From Streptomyces aurantiacus (GTDB lineage: Bacteria; Actinomycetota; Actinomycetes; Streptomycetales; Streptomycetaceae), in NCBI RefSeq assembly GCF_027107535.1, contig NZ_CP114283.1:434001-498000 (forward strand): a stretch of 64,000 nucleotides of DNA, in the 5' to 3' direction. The position numbers and the translations under genes are program-made. Below are positions 16,960 to 26,165 of this stretch, piece by piece. Positions within the stretch are counted from its first letter, which is position 1. Each line of letters begins with the position of its first letter. The notes under the pieces were generated by a model. It was not told where the DNA came from. It ran no database searches and was given only the letters and a program-made list of their open reading frames with translations.

Positions 16960-17727
16960 ATGAGCTACTCCGTGGGACAGGTCGCCGGATTCGCCGCGGT
17001 GACGGTGCGGACGTTGCACCACTACGACGAGATCGGGCTGCTCGCACCGAGCGGGCGCAGCCACGCGGGCCATCGGCGCTACAGCGACGCCGACCTCGAC
17101 CGGCTGCAGCAGATCCTGTTCTACCGGGAGCTGGGGTTTCCGCTCGACGAGGTCGCGGCCCTGCTCGACGATCCGCAGACGGACCCGCGCGCGCACCTGC
17201 GCCGCCAGCACGACCTGCTGACCGCCCGGATCGAGAAGCTGCAGAAGATGGCCACGGCCGTGGAGCAGGCCATGGAGGCACGCACGATGGGAATCAACCT
17301 CACACCCGAGGAGAAGTTCGAGGTCTTCGGCGACAAGGACCCCGACGAGCACGCGGAGGAGGCCGAGCGCCGCTGGGGCGGCACGGAGGCGTACGCGGAG
17401 TCGCAGCGGCGCGCCGCCCGCTACACCAAGGACGACTGGAAGCGGATGCAGGCCGAGGTCGCCTCCTGGGGCGAGCGCTACGACGCCCTCATGGAGGCCG
17501 GTGAGCCCGCCACGGGGGAGCGGGCCATGGACATGGCCGAGGAGCACCGGCAGCACATCGGGCAGTGGTTCTACCACTGCTCGTACGAGATGCACCGGTG
17601 CCTGGGTGAGATGTACGTGTCGGACGAGCGGTTCAAGGCGTTCTACGACTCCACCCGCCCCGGGCTGGCCGAGCACCTGAGGGAGGCCATCACGGCGAAC
17701 GCGGCACGGCACGAGGACCGGAGGTAA
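16960..17727 (+). CDS. tipA: TipA, thiopeptide-sensing MerR-family activator
   Basis: A 255-residue TipAL homologue. The MerR winged helix is at residues 1-70 (VGQVAGFAAVTVRTLHHYDE, RYSDADLDRLQQILFYRELG), a coiled coil at about 75-108, and the TipAS drug-binding domain from 110 on (MGINLTPEEKFEVFGDKDP, ERRWGGTEAYAESQRR). A Cys in WFYHCSYEMHRC corresponds to the residue that bonds covalently to thiostrepton-type antibiotics. Binding activates its own promoter. The start at 16960 follows AAGGAGGGAGCGG. An internal start also yields the drug-binding domain alone. Confidence 0.95.
   Translation: MSYSVGQVAGFAAVTVRTLHHYDEIGLLAPSGRSHAGHRRYSDADLDRLQQILFYRELGFPLDEVAALLDDPQTDPRAHLRRQHDLLTARIEKLQKMATAVEQAMEARTMGINLTPEEKFEVFGDKDPDEHAEEAERRWGGTEAYAESQRRAARYTKDDWKRMQAEVASWGERYDALMEAGEPATGERAMDMAEEHRQHIGQWFYHCSYEMHRCLGEMYVSDERFKAFYDSTRPGLAEHLREAITANAARHEDRR
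17273..17727 (+). CDS. tipA: TipAS, internal translation product of tipA
   Basis: An in-frame ATG at 17287 is preceded by GGAGG (17274-17278) at 8 nt, so the 146-residue C-terminal domain can be made separately. In S. lividans the short form is made in excess and sequesters thiopeptides. The feature start includes the ribosome-binding site; coding begins at 17287. Confidence 0.7.
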
Positions 17728-17785
17728 GCCGCGAGCGGCGGCTCGCACGGCATCCGCCCGCGGGTGCTCGCATTCCCTCCGCCCG

Positions 17786-17825
17786 CGGGTAAGGGGCGTC
17801 CGCAATGGCGGGCGCCCCTTACCCG
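17786..17825 (+). terminator. terminator between tipA and the YbjQ gene
   Basis: A 13-bp perfect stem (CGGGTAAGGGGCG at 17786-17798, complement at 17813-17825) with a 14-nt loop. It sits between convergent genes and can serve both. Confidence 0.8.
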
Positions 17826-17844
17826 TACTCACCGGTAGGTCGCG

Positions 17845-18210
17845 CTATTCCTTGACCATCACCACGGCCGTGCCGTACGCGCACACCTCCGTGCCCACGT
17901 CCGACGCCTCGGTCACGTCGAAACGGAACGCCAGCACGCCGTTGGCGCCCCGGGCCCGTGCCTGTTCGACGAGCCGTTCCATCGCCTGGTTGCGGGTCTC
18001 CACCAGTGTCTTGGTGAGGCCCTTCAGCTCGCCGCCGATCATCGACTTCAGTCCCGCGCCGATCTGACTGCCCAGATGCCTGGAGCGGACGGTCAGCCCG
18101 AAGACCTCCCCGATGACCTGTTCGACCCGGTAGCCGGGTGCGTCGTTCGTCGTCAGGACCAGGACGTCGGGCTGGGGTCCCTGACCGCCGCCGTATTCTT
18201 CGATACCCAT
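17845..18210 (-). CDS. YbjQ/UPF0145 family protein
   Basis: A 121-residue YbjQ-like protein (VLTTNDAPGYRVEQVIGEVF, ARARGANGVLAFRFDVTEAS). The family forms small pentamer-like assemblies with a predicted heavy-metal-binding site, but no role is established. The single conserved Cys (GTEVCAYGTAV) is near the end. It is a single gene, convergent with tipA and divergent from the DedA gene. Confidence 0.88.
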   Translation of the reverse strand: MGIEEYGGGQGPQPDVLVLTTNDAPGYRVEQVIGEVFGLTVRSRHLGSQIGAGLKSMIGGELKGLTKTLVETRNQAMERLVEQARARGANGVLAFRFDVTEASDVGTEVCAYGTAVVMVKE

Positions 18211-18352
18211 GGCTCACAGCTTTGTCCCAGACGGGGCACAGTGCATCCTGTAGGAGTCGGTGGAACCTGGTCACATCTTGCCGCGTTGATAACTTTGGTC
18301 GGCCACACCTTCGCCGACCGCCGTATCCACCACCCTTCAGGAGCCCGGAACA

Positions 18353-19654
18353 GTGACGACGACGCTTGCTCTCGGCCCAAGTTGGTTGGATCCGGACTAC
18401 CTGCTCGACTCGTTCGGCATCTGGGGCCTGCTCCTGATCGTCTTCGCGGAGTCGGGCCTGCTCATCGGCTTCTTCCTGCCGGGCGACTCGCTGCTGTTCA
18501 CGGCGGGTCTGCTGATCACCTCGGGGCAGCTGGACTTCCCGCTGTGGGCCGCCATCCTCCTGATCTGCGTCGCCGCGATCGTCGGCGACCAGGTGGGTTA
18601 CATGTTCGGCAAGAAGGTCGGCCCGTCGCTCTTCACCCGCCCGGACTCCCGCCTCTTCAAACAGGAGAACGTGGTCAAGGCCCACGAGTTCTTCGAGAAG
18701 CACGGCCCGAAGTCCCTGGTCCTGGCCCGCTTCGTGCCCATCGTGCGCACGTTCACGCCGATCATCGCCGGCGTCAGCGGCATGAAGTACCGCTCGTTCC
18801 TGATCTTCAACGTGGTCGGTGGCATCCTCTGGGGCGCGGGCGTCACGCTGCTCGGCTCCTGGCTCGGTCAGATCGACTTCGTGCAGAAGCACATCGAGGC
18901 GATCCTGCTCCTGATCGTCTTCATCTCGGTGGTCCCGATCATCATCGAGTTCATGCGGGCCCGGAGTCAGTCCAAGAAGAACCCGCAGGAGCCCCAGGCC
19001 CAGTCCCAGGGCGCCCACGTTCCCCCGGCGGGCCCCGCCATGGACGACCACACGGCCCAGCTCCGCCGCGTGCCGCCGGCCGACCAGAACGGCCAGAACG
19101 GCCAGGACCAGCAGTACGGCGGTCATGACCAGGGCTACGGCAACCAGGGTCAGCAGTACGGGAACGAGGGTCAGCAGTACGGGAACCAGGGCCAGCAGTA
19201 CGGGAACCAGGGTCAGGGTTACAACAACCAGGGTCAGCAGTACGGCGATCAGGGTCAGGGCTACGGCAACCAGGGCCAGCAGTACGGCAACCCGGGCCAG
19301 GGCTACGGCGATCAGGGTCAGCAGTACGGCGATCAGGGTCAGGGCTACGGCAACCAGGACCAGCAGTACGGCAACCAGGGCCAGGATCACTACCAGCAGC
19401 ACCAGCAGCACCAGCAGCACCAGCAGCACCAGCAGCACCAGCAGCAGCAACAGCACCAGCAGCAGCAACAGCCGTCGGCGTACGGCTCGGACCAGAACCA
19501 CGGCAATCCGCAGAACCAGCCCTACGCGCCGCAGTACCCCCAGGGATACGGGCAGGACCAGCAGCAGTACCCCGAGGACCAGCAGTACCCGCAGGGACAA
19601 CAGCAGCAGGGGCGGCAGCCCTATCCGTACGGCCAGGACCGTCCCCGGAACTGA
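18353..19654 (+). CDS. DedA family membrane protein with long repetitive Q/Y/G tail
   Basis: A 433-residue protein. Residues 1-205 are a standard DedA/SNARE-associated domain (FAESGLLIGFFLPGDSLLFT, ARFVPIVRTFTPIIAGVSGM). Family members act in lipid carrier recycling and membrane homeostasis. Residues about 206-433 form a cytoplasmic tail. In it, 13 heptads of the form (Q/G)YG(N/D)QGQ occupy residues 254-344, followed by a QQH repeat run (about 347-372) and a Tyr/Pro/Gln-rich end. Ordinary DedA proteins end near residue 210. The DNA carries matching 21-bp repeats (about 19112-19384). The start is GTG 18353, with CAGGAG upstream. Confidence 0.9.
   Translation: MTTTLALGPSWLDPDYLLDSFGIWGLLLIVFAESGLLIGFFLPGDSLLFTAGLLITSGQLDFPLWAAILLICVAAIVGDQVGYMFGKKVGPSLFTRPDSRLFKQENVVKAHEFFEKHGPKSLVLARFVPIVRTFTPIIAGVSGMKYRSFLIFNVVGGILWGAGVTLLGSWLGQIDFVQKHIEAILLLIVFISVVPIIIEFMRARSQSKKNPQEPQAQSQGAHVPPAGPAMDDHTAQLRRVPPADQNGQNGQDQQYGGHDQGYGNQGQQYGNEGQQYGNQGQQYGNQGQGYNNQGQQYGDQGQGYGNQGQQYGNPGQGYGDQGQQYGDQGQGYGNQDQQYGNQGQDHYQQHQQHQQHQQHQQHQQQQQHQQQQQPSAYGSDQNHGNPQNQPYAPQYPQGYGQDQQQYPEDQQYPQGQQQQGRQPYPYGQDRPRN
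19112..19470 (+). repeat. 21-bp and 9-bp coding tandem repeats in the DedA gene
   Basis: About 13 degenerate 21-bp units (core GGNCAGCAGTACGGCAAC) run from 19112 to 19384. Units of CACCAGCAG and CAGCAA follow to about 19470. The repeats stay in frame and code for heptads, then for QQH triplets. Confidence 0.9.
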
Positions 19655-19777
19655 CCCCGGCGGAACCCGCGCCCTTCGGAGGCGCGGGGACCGGCGTGAC
19701 CGGCCCACGACGGCCGCCGGCCGCAGGACGACGGCCGTCAACCCCGCGCAGTTCCCCGCGGTTCGGACCCCCGCGGC

Positions 19778-21433
19778 TCAGAACCCGCGCGTCCGCTTCG
19801 CGGCACGCCGCGCACCGGCGGTGGCGCCGGGCACGCGCAGAATCAGCCGTGAGATCTCGGACCCCAGGTTCATCCCGATCGCGATGGCCATCGCGAGCGC
19901 GGCCGCCTTGGTGAGCGACACCAGCCCCTCGTCCACGTTGTTCTGCGCGATGGCGAGCAGCCCGAAGTAGGTGGCCGAGCCGGGCAGCAGCGGCCCGATC
20001 GCGGCGGTCGTGTACGGGAGCGCGGAAGCGAACCGGTAGCGCGACAGAAGCTGTCCGAAGAGCCCCACGAGACCGGCCGCCACGGCCGTCGAGGCGACCG
20101 GCGAGATCTCGCCCGCGTAGTGCATCGCCCCGTACACGCTCCACGCCACGCCCCCGTTGAGGGTCACGATCAGCACGGTGGATCGTTCCTGCTGGAGCAG
20201 CACCGCGAAGGTGAACGTCAGGAGCATCGACGCGCCGATCTGCCAGTACGGCCGCTCGGCGGACTGCAGAGCCGCGTCCGGATTGAGCTCGGCGCCCAGC
20301 GCCACGCCGAAGTACAGGACGACGAGGACCCCGATGACGATGCCGACGTAGAAGTACATGACCTCCAGGAGCCGGGCCGCCGCGGTGATGTAGTAACCGG
20401 TCAGTCCGTCCTGCACGCCCGCCACCAGGGCCCGCCCGGGCAGCAGCGCGAACAGCCCGCCGGTGATCACCGCGGACGCCCGCACGTCGACGTGCGCGAC
20501 CGTGAGCGCGGCGCCCATCGCGGCGGCCGGCATCGCGGCCACCGTGAACTGGTAGAACTCCGGCAGCCCGCGCCCGGCGCACAGCCACGCCAGCCGGTCG
20601 CCCAGCATCGCGCCGACGGCCGCCGCGACGAACACGATCAGGTCACCGCCGACGAGCACGGAGGCCGCACCCGCGAGCAGCCCGGTGGCCGTGGTCAGCG
20701 CCCAGCCGTTGTACGGGTGCCGGTTACGGCGGATCTCGGCGAGCCGCCGGTAGGCCTCCTCGAGGGAGACCTCCGTCTCGTCGTCGCTGATGTCGTCGAC
20801 GAGCCGGTACACGGCGGAGAGACGCGTGTAGTCCGTTCCCCGGCGCCGTACGGTCCGCGAGGCGGTCACCGGATCCTCGACCAGTGACGGCTGGTACGAG
20901 ATGGACAGCAGGGTGAAGGTGACTCCCGGCTCGCAGCGGTCGAGACCGTAGGAGCGGCAGACGGCGAACATCGCCGCCTCCACGTCCTCGGCGCCCTCGC
21001 CGCCCGCAAGCAGCAACTCGCCGATACGCAGGGTCAGGTCGAGGACGCGCGGCACGGCCGGGCCCTCGTCCTCGGACTTCTGCACCGTCTCGGGGACGGG
21101 CCGCTCGGCGACCGGCATGCGCAGCATCGTGCGCATCCGGTCCTGCCAGGGTGCGTCCTTCGTGAGATCGACCCGAGGTATGCCTGCCGGCGGGGTGAAG
21201 GCGGGCGGCGCGTGCCTGGAGCTGTACGTCCGGGGCATGCTGAACGCCGACCCCTCCGACTCGGCGGCGGGCGTCTGCAGGACGCCGAACCCCTTGGGCA
21301 GGGCGAACTCGGACGTCGTCGACGACTCCTCCTCGACCTGCGGGGCCTGCGCCACCACACCGCTCGGCGGAATGAAGGCGCTGCGCGCCTCGTCCGACTG
21401 CGGCTTGCGGTCTTCCGCCTCCGGCTCCGTCAC
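19778..21433 (-). CDS. threonine/serine exporter (ThrE) family protein
   Basis: A 551-residue membrane protein. The N-terminal 130 residues are disordered. Then comes the ThrE/DUF1212 domain (LDLTLRIGELLLAGGEGAED, VEAAMFAVCRSYGLDRCE, GVTFTLLSISY) and about ten membrane segments ending in the DUF3815 half (PYTTAAIGPLLPGSATYFGL). Family members export threonine and serine in corynebacteria. The N-terminal tail is longer than usual. The start is GTG 21433, with GGGAG upstream. It is probably monocistronic because the hairpin after ppa lies just upstream. Confidence 0.88.
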   Translation of the reverse strand: MTEPEAEDRKPQSDEARSAFIPPSGVVAQAPQVEEESSTTSEFALPKGFGVLQTPAAESEGSAFSMPRTYSSRHAPPAFTPPAGIPRVDLTKDAPWQDRMRTMLRMPVAERPVPETVQKSEDEGPAVPRVLDLTLRIGELLLAGGEGAEDVEAAMFAVCRSYGLDRCEPGVTFTLLSISYQPSLVEDPVTASRTVRRRGTDYTRLSAVYRLVDDISDDETEVSLEEAYRRLAEIRRNRHPYNGWALTTATGLLAGAASVLVGGDLIVFVAAAVGAMLGDRLAWLCAGRGLPEFYQFTVAAMPAAAMGAALTVAHVDVRASAVITGGLFALLPGRALVAGVQDGLTGYYITAAARLLEVMYFYVGIVIGVLVVLYFGVALGAELNPDAALQSAERPYWQIGASMLLTFTFAVLLQQERSTVLIVTLNGGVAWSVYGAMHYAGEISPVASTAVAAGLVGLFGQLLSRYRFASALPYTTAAIGPLLPGSATYFGLLAIAQNNVDEGLVSLTKAAALAMAIAIGMNLGSEISRLILRVPGATAGARRAAKRTRGF

Positions 21434-21490
21434 CCACTACTCCCGAATCGCACCTCCAGTACGCCCCAGTATGCGCACTGACAGACGAAC

Positions 21491-21523
21491 GGGCCGCGTG
21501 ACCCCGTCGGGGTCACGCGGCCC
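21491..21523 (-). terminator. terminator of ppa
   Basis: A perfect 15-bp stem (21491-21505 with 21509-21523) and a 3-nt loop, 16 bp after the ppa stop on the minus strand. Confidence 0.85.
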
Positions 21524-21538
21524 GCAGGCCACAGAGAG

Positions 21539-22045
21539 TCAGTGCCCGCCCTGCTCCTTGGCACGCTTGTACGACCGCTCGATCTCGGCCTCGGCGTCCG
21601 TACGGCCCACCCAGTTGGCGCCCTCGACGGACTTGCCGGGCTCCAGGTCCTTGTAGACCTCGAAGAAGTGCTGGATCTCCAGCCGGTCGAACTCCGACAC
21701 GTGGTGGATGTCCCGCAGGTGCTCCACCCGCGGGTCGTGCGCGGGCACGCACAGCAGCTTGTCGTCGCCGCCGGCCTCGTCCGTCATACGGAACATACCG
21801 ATGGTGCGGCACTGGATGAGGCAACCCGGGAAGGTCGGCTCGTCCAGGATGACCAGCGCGTCCAGCGGGTCTCCGTCCTCGCCGAGAGTGTTCTCGACGA
21901 AGCCGTAGTCGGCCGGGTAACTGGTCGAGGTGAAGAGGCGACGGTCCAGACGGATCCGACCGGTCTCGTGGTCCACCTCGTACTTGTTCCGTGAACCCTT
22001 CGGAATCTCGATCGTGACGTCGAACTCCACCGGTGGCTCCTCCAT
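21539..22045 (-). CDS. ppa: inorganic pyrophosphatase, family I
   Basis: A 168-residue soluble pyrophosphatase that hydrolyses PPi to phosphate and so drives biosynthetic reactions. The active-site signature [18 protein letters not shown] and the substrate-binding stretches [13 protein letters not shown] and [13 protein letters not shown] are intact. ATG 22045 gives the usual N-terminus [17 protein letters not shown]; a start at 22054 is less likely. It is divergent from the carboxypeptidase gene with a 64-bp gap. Confidence 0.95.
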   Translation of the reverse strand: MEEPPVEFDVTIEIPKGSRNKYEVDHETGRIRLDRRLFTSTSYPADYGFVENTLGEDGDPLDALVILDEPTFPGCLIQCRTIGMFRMTDEAGGDDKLLCVPAHDPRVEHLRDIHHVSEFDRLEIQHFFEVYKDLEPGKSVEGANWVGRTDAEAEIERSYKRAKEQGGH

Positions 22046-22109
22046 GATCAGCACATAGTTCTGGTGGTTAAGTGTCCCTCACGCAGGTGTGTGATCGCGA
22101 AAGGGGCTG

Positions 22110-23696
22110 GTGGTCGTGCCGGAGCTGAGGGCCTGGCGGGCCGCGAGACCGCATGTGGTGCGGGTCGCGCGATCCGTGAGACCGCAACTCGTACGGGCCG
22201 CGGGAGTCGTGAAGCCACCACTCACGCGGGCCGCAGGAGCCGTGAAACCGCTGGTCAAGCGGCCGTCGACCGTGCAGTTCACGACGGGTGCCGCCACCCT
22301 CGGACTCGTCGTGGCCGCCACCGTGGTCACCGCGGCCGGGCCCTGGGACTCCACCGGTCAGCGTACGGCGGAGCGCGACTGGGCCGCATCGCGGGAGCGC
22401 GCAGGTGGCGCAGATCACGGCCATGTGTCCGGTACGTCCGGAAAGGCGCCGGCGCCCGCGCCCAGTGCCCGTTCCGTGCTCGCCGGGCTGGGCGGCGCGG
22501 TGGGCGCCGCGCCCTCCCCCACCCCGAAGGCCCTCGCGGACGTCCTCGATCCGCTGCTCGCCGACGCCTCGCTGGGTTCGGACCGTTCGGCCGCCGTCGT
22601 CGACCTGGCCACCGGCGAGCGCCTGTACGGCAAGGGCGCGGACGACGCGCTGACCCCGGCCTCCACCACGAAGATCGCCACGGCCGTCGCGGCGCTCACC
22701 GCGGCCGGCGCGGACCACCGCATCGCGACCCGCACGGTCCTGGAACCCGGCAAGGGCAAGGTCGTCCTCGTCGGCGGCGGCGATCCCACGCTGACCGCCC
22801 GCAAGGACGCGAACGGCAACGCGAGCCTGCGCACCCTCGCCGACGACACGGCCCGCGCCCTCAAGTCCCGCAAGACCGACGAGGTGACGCTCTCGTACGA
22901 CACCTCGCTCTACGAGGGTCCCGTCGTGCACCCCATCGGGCCCGACAACGACAACGTCGCCCCGGTCACCGCCCTGATGGTCGACGAGGGCCGCCTCGAC
23001 GACTCCACCAGCGGCACCGCTGACCGCAGTGACGATCCTGCGGCCGAGGCGGCGAAGAGGTTCGCGGACCTGCTGGGCGACCGCGGCATCAAGACCGCGC
23101 CTCCCGGCCCCGCCGAGGCGAGCGACCGCGCCAAGGCCCTCGCCACGGTGAAGTCCCCGCCCCTGTCCGCACTGGTCGAACGCATGCTGACCAGCAGCGA
23201 CAACGACATCGCCGAGGCCCTCGCCCGCCAGACCGCCCTGGCCTCCGGTGAGCCGGCGAGCTTCAAGGGCGGCGGCGCGGCGACCCGTGAGCAGCTGAAG
23301 AAGCTCGAAATGCCCCTCAAGGGCGTGGAATTCGCCGACGGCAGTGGCCTGGACCGCGCCGACAAGCTCACCACGGGCCTGCTCACCGCCCTGCTGGCCG
23401 AGGCCGCCGACCCGGCCCGCCCCGCCCTCCGCCCGGTCCTCACCGGCCTCCCCGTGGCCGGCTTCACCGGCACCCTCAGCAAGCGCTACACCGACCAGGC
23501 CGGCACCGGCGTCGTACGCGCCAAGACGGGCACCCTGACCGGCGTGCACGCCCTCGCGGGCACCGTGGTCGACGCCGAGGGCCGCCTGCTGGCCTTCGCC
23601 TTCCTGACCGCCTCCGACCCGCCCACGGACGCGGTGACGACCCAGCGGGGCCTGGACCGCCTGGCATCGACACTGGCGTCCTGCGGCTGCGACTGA
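22110..23696 (+). CDS. dacB: D-alanyl-D-alanine carboxypeptidase/endopeptidase (PBP4 type)
   Basis: A 528-residue class C penicillin-binding protein. All three active-site motifs are present: SxxK at Ser185-Lys188 (PASTTKIATAV), SxN at Ser363-Asn365 (SSDNDIAEAL) and KTG at Lys472 (RAKTGTLTGVH). The insert typical of PBP4 separates the first two. The N-terminal 50 residues are an Arg/Lys-rich cytoplasmic segment with two similar copies of a 10-residue unit (TRAAG/VKP), then one membrane helix (about 55-75). The enzyme domain is extracytoplasmic and trims peptidoglycan stem peptides. The start is GTG 22110. Confidence 0.93.
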   Translation: MVVPELRAWRAARPHVVRVARSVRPQLVRAAGVVKPPLTRAAGAVKPLVKRPSTVQFTTGAATLGLVVAATVVTAAGPWDSTGQRTAERDWAASRERAGGADHGHVSGTSGKAPAPAPSARSVLAGLGGAVGAAPSPTPKALADVLDPLLADASLGSDRSAAVVDLATGERLYGKGADDALTPASTTKIATAVAALTAAGADHRIATRTVLEPGKGKVVLVGGGDPTLTARKDANGNASLRTLADDTARALKSRKTDEVTLSYDTSLYEGPVVHPIGPDNDNVAPVTALMVDEGRLDDSTSGTADRSDDPAAEAAKRFADLLGDRGIKTAPPGPAEASDRAKALATVKSPPLSALVERMLTSSDNDIAEALARQTALASGEPASFKGGGAATREQLKKLEMPLKGVEFADGSGLDRADKLTTGLLTALLAEAADPARPALRPVLTGLPVAGFTGTLSKRYTDQAGTGVVRAKTGTLTGVHALAGTVVDAEGRLLAFAFLTASDPPTDAVTTQRGLDRLASTLASCGCD

Positions 23697-23728
23697 CGCC
23701 CCCTGGAAGGGCGCCCCTTCAGGGGGCG
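23697..23728 (+). terminator. terminator of the carboxypeptidase gene
   Basis: CGCCCCCT (23697-23704) pairs with AGGGGGCG (23721-23728), and GAAGGG with CCCTTC inside, leaving one bulged G and a CGC loop. It starts directly after the stop codon. Confidence 0.75.
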
Positions 23729-23836
23729 CGCGCGCAACCGCGCGACCGGCCGCGGCGGACCCGCACGTGACCCGTGAGCGTGCCCCTGCGGTCCACTCCC
23801 TGCCCCAAGCGGCAGCGCTCACGTACGGTTGACTGC

Positions 23837-24976
23837 ATGACGAGCATCGGTGGTGCGGAGATGGTCGACTGGAACCTCGCGGTGGCGACCGCGACCCGGT
23901 TGGTACGGCCGGGCCCGGAGGTGAGCCGCGACGAGGCCAGGGCTGTCGTCGCCGAGCTGCGCCGGCACGCCAAGGCGTCGGAGGAGCACGTCCGCGGCTT
24001 CACGCGGATGGGCGGCGACGACCTCCATGACACCCCGGTCCTCGTGGTCGACCGCCCGGGCTGGGTCCGGGCGAACGTCGCAGGGTTCCGGGAGATCCTC
24101 AAGCCGCTGCTCGACAAGATGCAGGAACGTCGCGGCAGCACCCCGGGCGGAGCCGTCCTCGGCGCCGTCGGCGGCAAGGTCACCGGCGTCGAGCTGGGCA
24201 TGCTGCTGTCCTTCCTGTCCTCCAGGGTCCTCGGTCAGTACGAGACCTTCGCCCCGGCCACACGGGACCTGCCGGCGGGCGGCCCTCCCGGCTCACCGAG
24301 CGGTGGCGGCAGGCTTCTCCTGGTGGCACCGAACATCGTGCACGTGGAGCGCGAACTCGACGTCCAGCCTCACGACTTCCGGCTCTGGGTCTGCCTCCAC
24401 GAGGAGACCCACCGCACGCAGTTCACGGCCGTGCCCTGGCTGCGCGACCACCTCGAGGGCGAAATCCAGTCTTTCTTGGCGGAGACCGAGGTCGACCCCA
24501 TGACCGTCCTGGAGCGCGTCCGCGAGGCCGCCCAGTCCCTCGCCGGCAGCCGCCCCGAGGGCGAGGAGGGCGAAGAGGGACGCTCCCTCGTCGAAATCGT
24601 GCAGACCCCCGCCCAGCGCGAGATCCTCGGCCGGCTCACCGCGGTGATGTCCCTCCTGGAGGGACACGCCGACTTCGTGATGGACGGCGTCGGCCCGTCG
24701 GTGGTCCCGTCCGTCGCCGAGATCCGCGAGAAGTTCCAGCAGCGTCGAGCCCGCGGCGCCTCCCGCCTCGACCTCGCCCTGCGCAAGCTGCTGGGCCTCG
24801 ACGCGAAGCTGCGCCAGTACCGGGACGGCGAACGTTTCGTACGGGCCGTCGTGAACGAGGTGGGCATGGACGGCTTCAACCGCGTGTGGACCTCGCCGAA
24901 CACGCTTCCCACCAAGTCGGAGATCTCCAAACCGGCGGACTGGGTCGCGCGGGTGCACCGTAAGGCAGAGTCGTGA
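23837..24976 (+). CDS. DUF2342 zinc-dependent metalloprotease-like protein
   Basis: A 379-residue cytoplasmic protein of the actinobacterial DUF2342 family, often labelled coenzyme F420 biosynthesis-associated. The zinc motif HEETH is at residues 188-192 within LWVCLHEETHRTQFTAVPWL. A second conserved segment, TAVMSLLEGHADFVMDGVG, carries a further Glu/His pair that may complete the metal site. Proteolysis has not been shown for the family as far as I know. ATG 23837 lies 7 nt after TACGGT (23824-23829), so it is leaderless. tilS follows 172 bp downstream. Confidence 0.85.
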   Translation: MTSIGGAEMVDWNLAVATATRLVRPGPEVSRDEARAVVAELRRHAKASEEHVRGFTRMGGDDLHDTPVLVVDRPGWVRANVAGFREILKPLLDKMQERRGSTPGGAVLGAVGGKVTGVELGMLLSFLSSRVLGQYETFAPATRDLPAGGPPGSPSGGGRLLLVAPNIVHVERELDVQPHDFRLWVCLHEETHRTQFTAVPWLRDHLEGEIQSFLAETEVDPMTVLERVREAAQSLAGSRPEGEEGEEGRSLVEIVQTPAQREILGRLTAVMSLLEGHADFVMDGVGPSVVPSVAEIREKFQQRRARGASRLDLALRKLLGLDAKLRQYRDGERFVRAVVNEVGMDGFNRVWTSPNTLPTKSEISKPADWVARVHRKAES

Positions 24977-25148
24977 ATTGATTCCGGCCGACGGCAGGTG
25001 AACGCCCCTCCAATCACCCGTCCGAGGGACCGTGAGGCATGGGTAGGCGTGCAATGCTCGGGGAACGGCCCGGTTCTGTCACCATCGACACACTCTGAGT
25101 GACCGACCTCGGGCTCACCCCCCGACAATTTCATGAAGGGAACCGGAC

Positions 25149-26165
25149 ATGGGTCCCCATCCTGCGGTCGCGGCGATACGCCTGGCGGTCCGCCGCGTAC
25201 TCCATGACGTCCTCACCGACCACGCCCCCGACACGCCCTCGCGCGCGCCGCTCGTGCTCGTCGCGTGCTCCGGCGGCGCCGACTCCATGGCGCTCGCCTC
25301 CGCCCTCGCCTTCGAAGCACCCAAGCTCGGCGTCCGCGCCGGCGGCATCACCGTGGACCACGGCCTGCAGTCCGGGTCCGACCTGCGCGCCGACGAGGTC
25401 GTCCTGCGCCTCACCGAACTCGGCCTGGCCCCCGCCGAGTCCGTCGCGGTCACGGTCGGCCGTGACGGCGGCCCCGAGGCCGCCGCCCGCGACGCCCGGT
25501 ACGCCGCGCTGGACGCCGCCGCCGAGCGGCACGGCGCCGCCGCGGTCCTGCTCGGCCACACCCGCGACGACCAAGCCGAAACCGTCCTGCTCGGCCTCGC
25601 CCGCGGCTCCGGCACCCGCTCCCTGTCCGGCATGGCCGCCGTCTCCGGAGGGCCCGGCGCCGCCCGCCGCTACCGCCGCCCCTTCCTGCACCTCGACCGG
25701 CAGACCGCCCGCAAGGCCTGCATGGCACAGTCCCTGCCCGTCTGGGACGACCCGCACAACGCCGACCCGGCGTACACCCGTTCCCGGCTGCGTCACGAGG
25801 GCCTGCCCGCCCTGGAGAAGGCGCTCGGCAAGGGTGTCGTCGAAGCCCTCGCCCGTACGGCCCAGCTGTCCCGCGACGACGCCGACGCCCTCGACGCGTG
25901 GGCCGGTCAGGCCGAGGCCTCCGTACGCGACGCGGGGGGTCTCCTGGAGTGCGCCAAGCTCTACGCCCTGCCGCCCGCCGTGCGCCGCCGCATCCTGCGC
26001 CGCGCCGCCATCGAGGCCGGGGCCCCCGCCGGTTCGCTGTTCGCCCGGCACATCGAGGAGATCGACCGGCTGATCACCGGCTGGCGCGGCCAGGGAGCCA
26101 TCAACCTCCCGGGCAAGGTCGTCGCCCAGCGGCAGGGTGGCAGACTGGTGATTCGGCAAGGCTGA
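25149..26165 (+). CDS. tilS: tRNA(Ile)-lysidine synthetase
   Basis: A 338-residue TilS. It adds lysine to C34 of the tRNA-Ile that reads AUA, using ATP. The PP-loop motif SGGADS is at residues 41-46, followed by the conserved [20 protein letters not shown]. The C-terminal tRNA-binding part is shorter than in E. coli, as is normal for actinobacteria. ATG 25149 has GAAGGGAA 6-8 nt upstream. hpt follows after a structured 106-bp gap. Pairing of tilS, hpt and ftsH is widely conserved. Confidence 0.95.
   Translation: MGPHPAVAAIRLAVRRVLHDVLTDHAPDTPSRAPLVLVACSGGADSMALASALAFEAPKLGVRAGGITVDHGLQSGSDLRADEVVLRLTELGLAPAESVAVTVGRDGGPEAAARDARYAALDAAAERHGAAAVLLGHTRDDQAETVLLGLARGSGTRSLSGMAAVSGGPGAARRYRRPFLHLDRQTARKACMAQSLPVWDDPHNADPAYTRSRLRHEGLPALEKALGKGVVEALARTAQLSRDDADALDAWAGQAEASVRDAGGLLECAKLYALPPAVRRRILRRAAIEAGAPAGSLFARHIEEIDRLITGWRGQGAINLPGKVVAQRQGGRLVIRQG

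Noticed and set aside
19112..19470. CRISPR-like regular repeats
   Set aside because: The units are 21 bp or 9 bp without spacers and stay in frame within a coding sequence.
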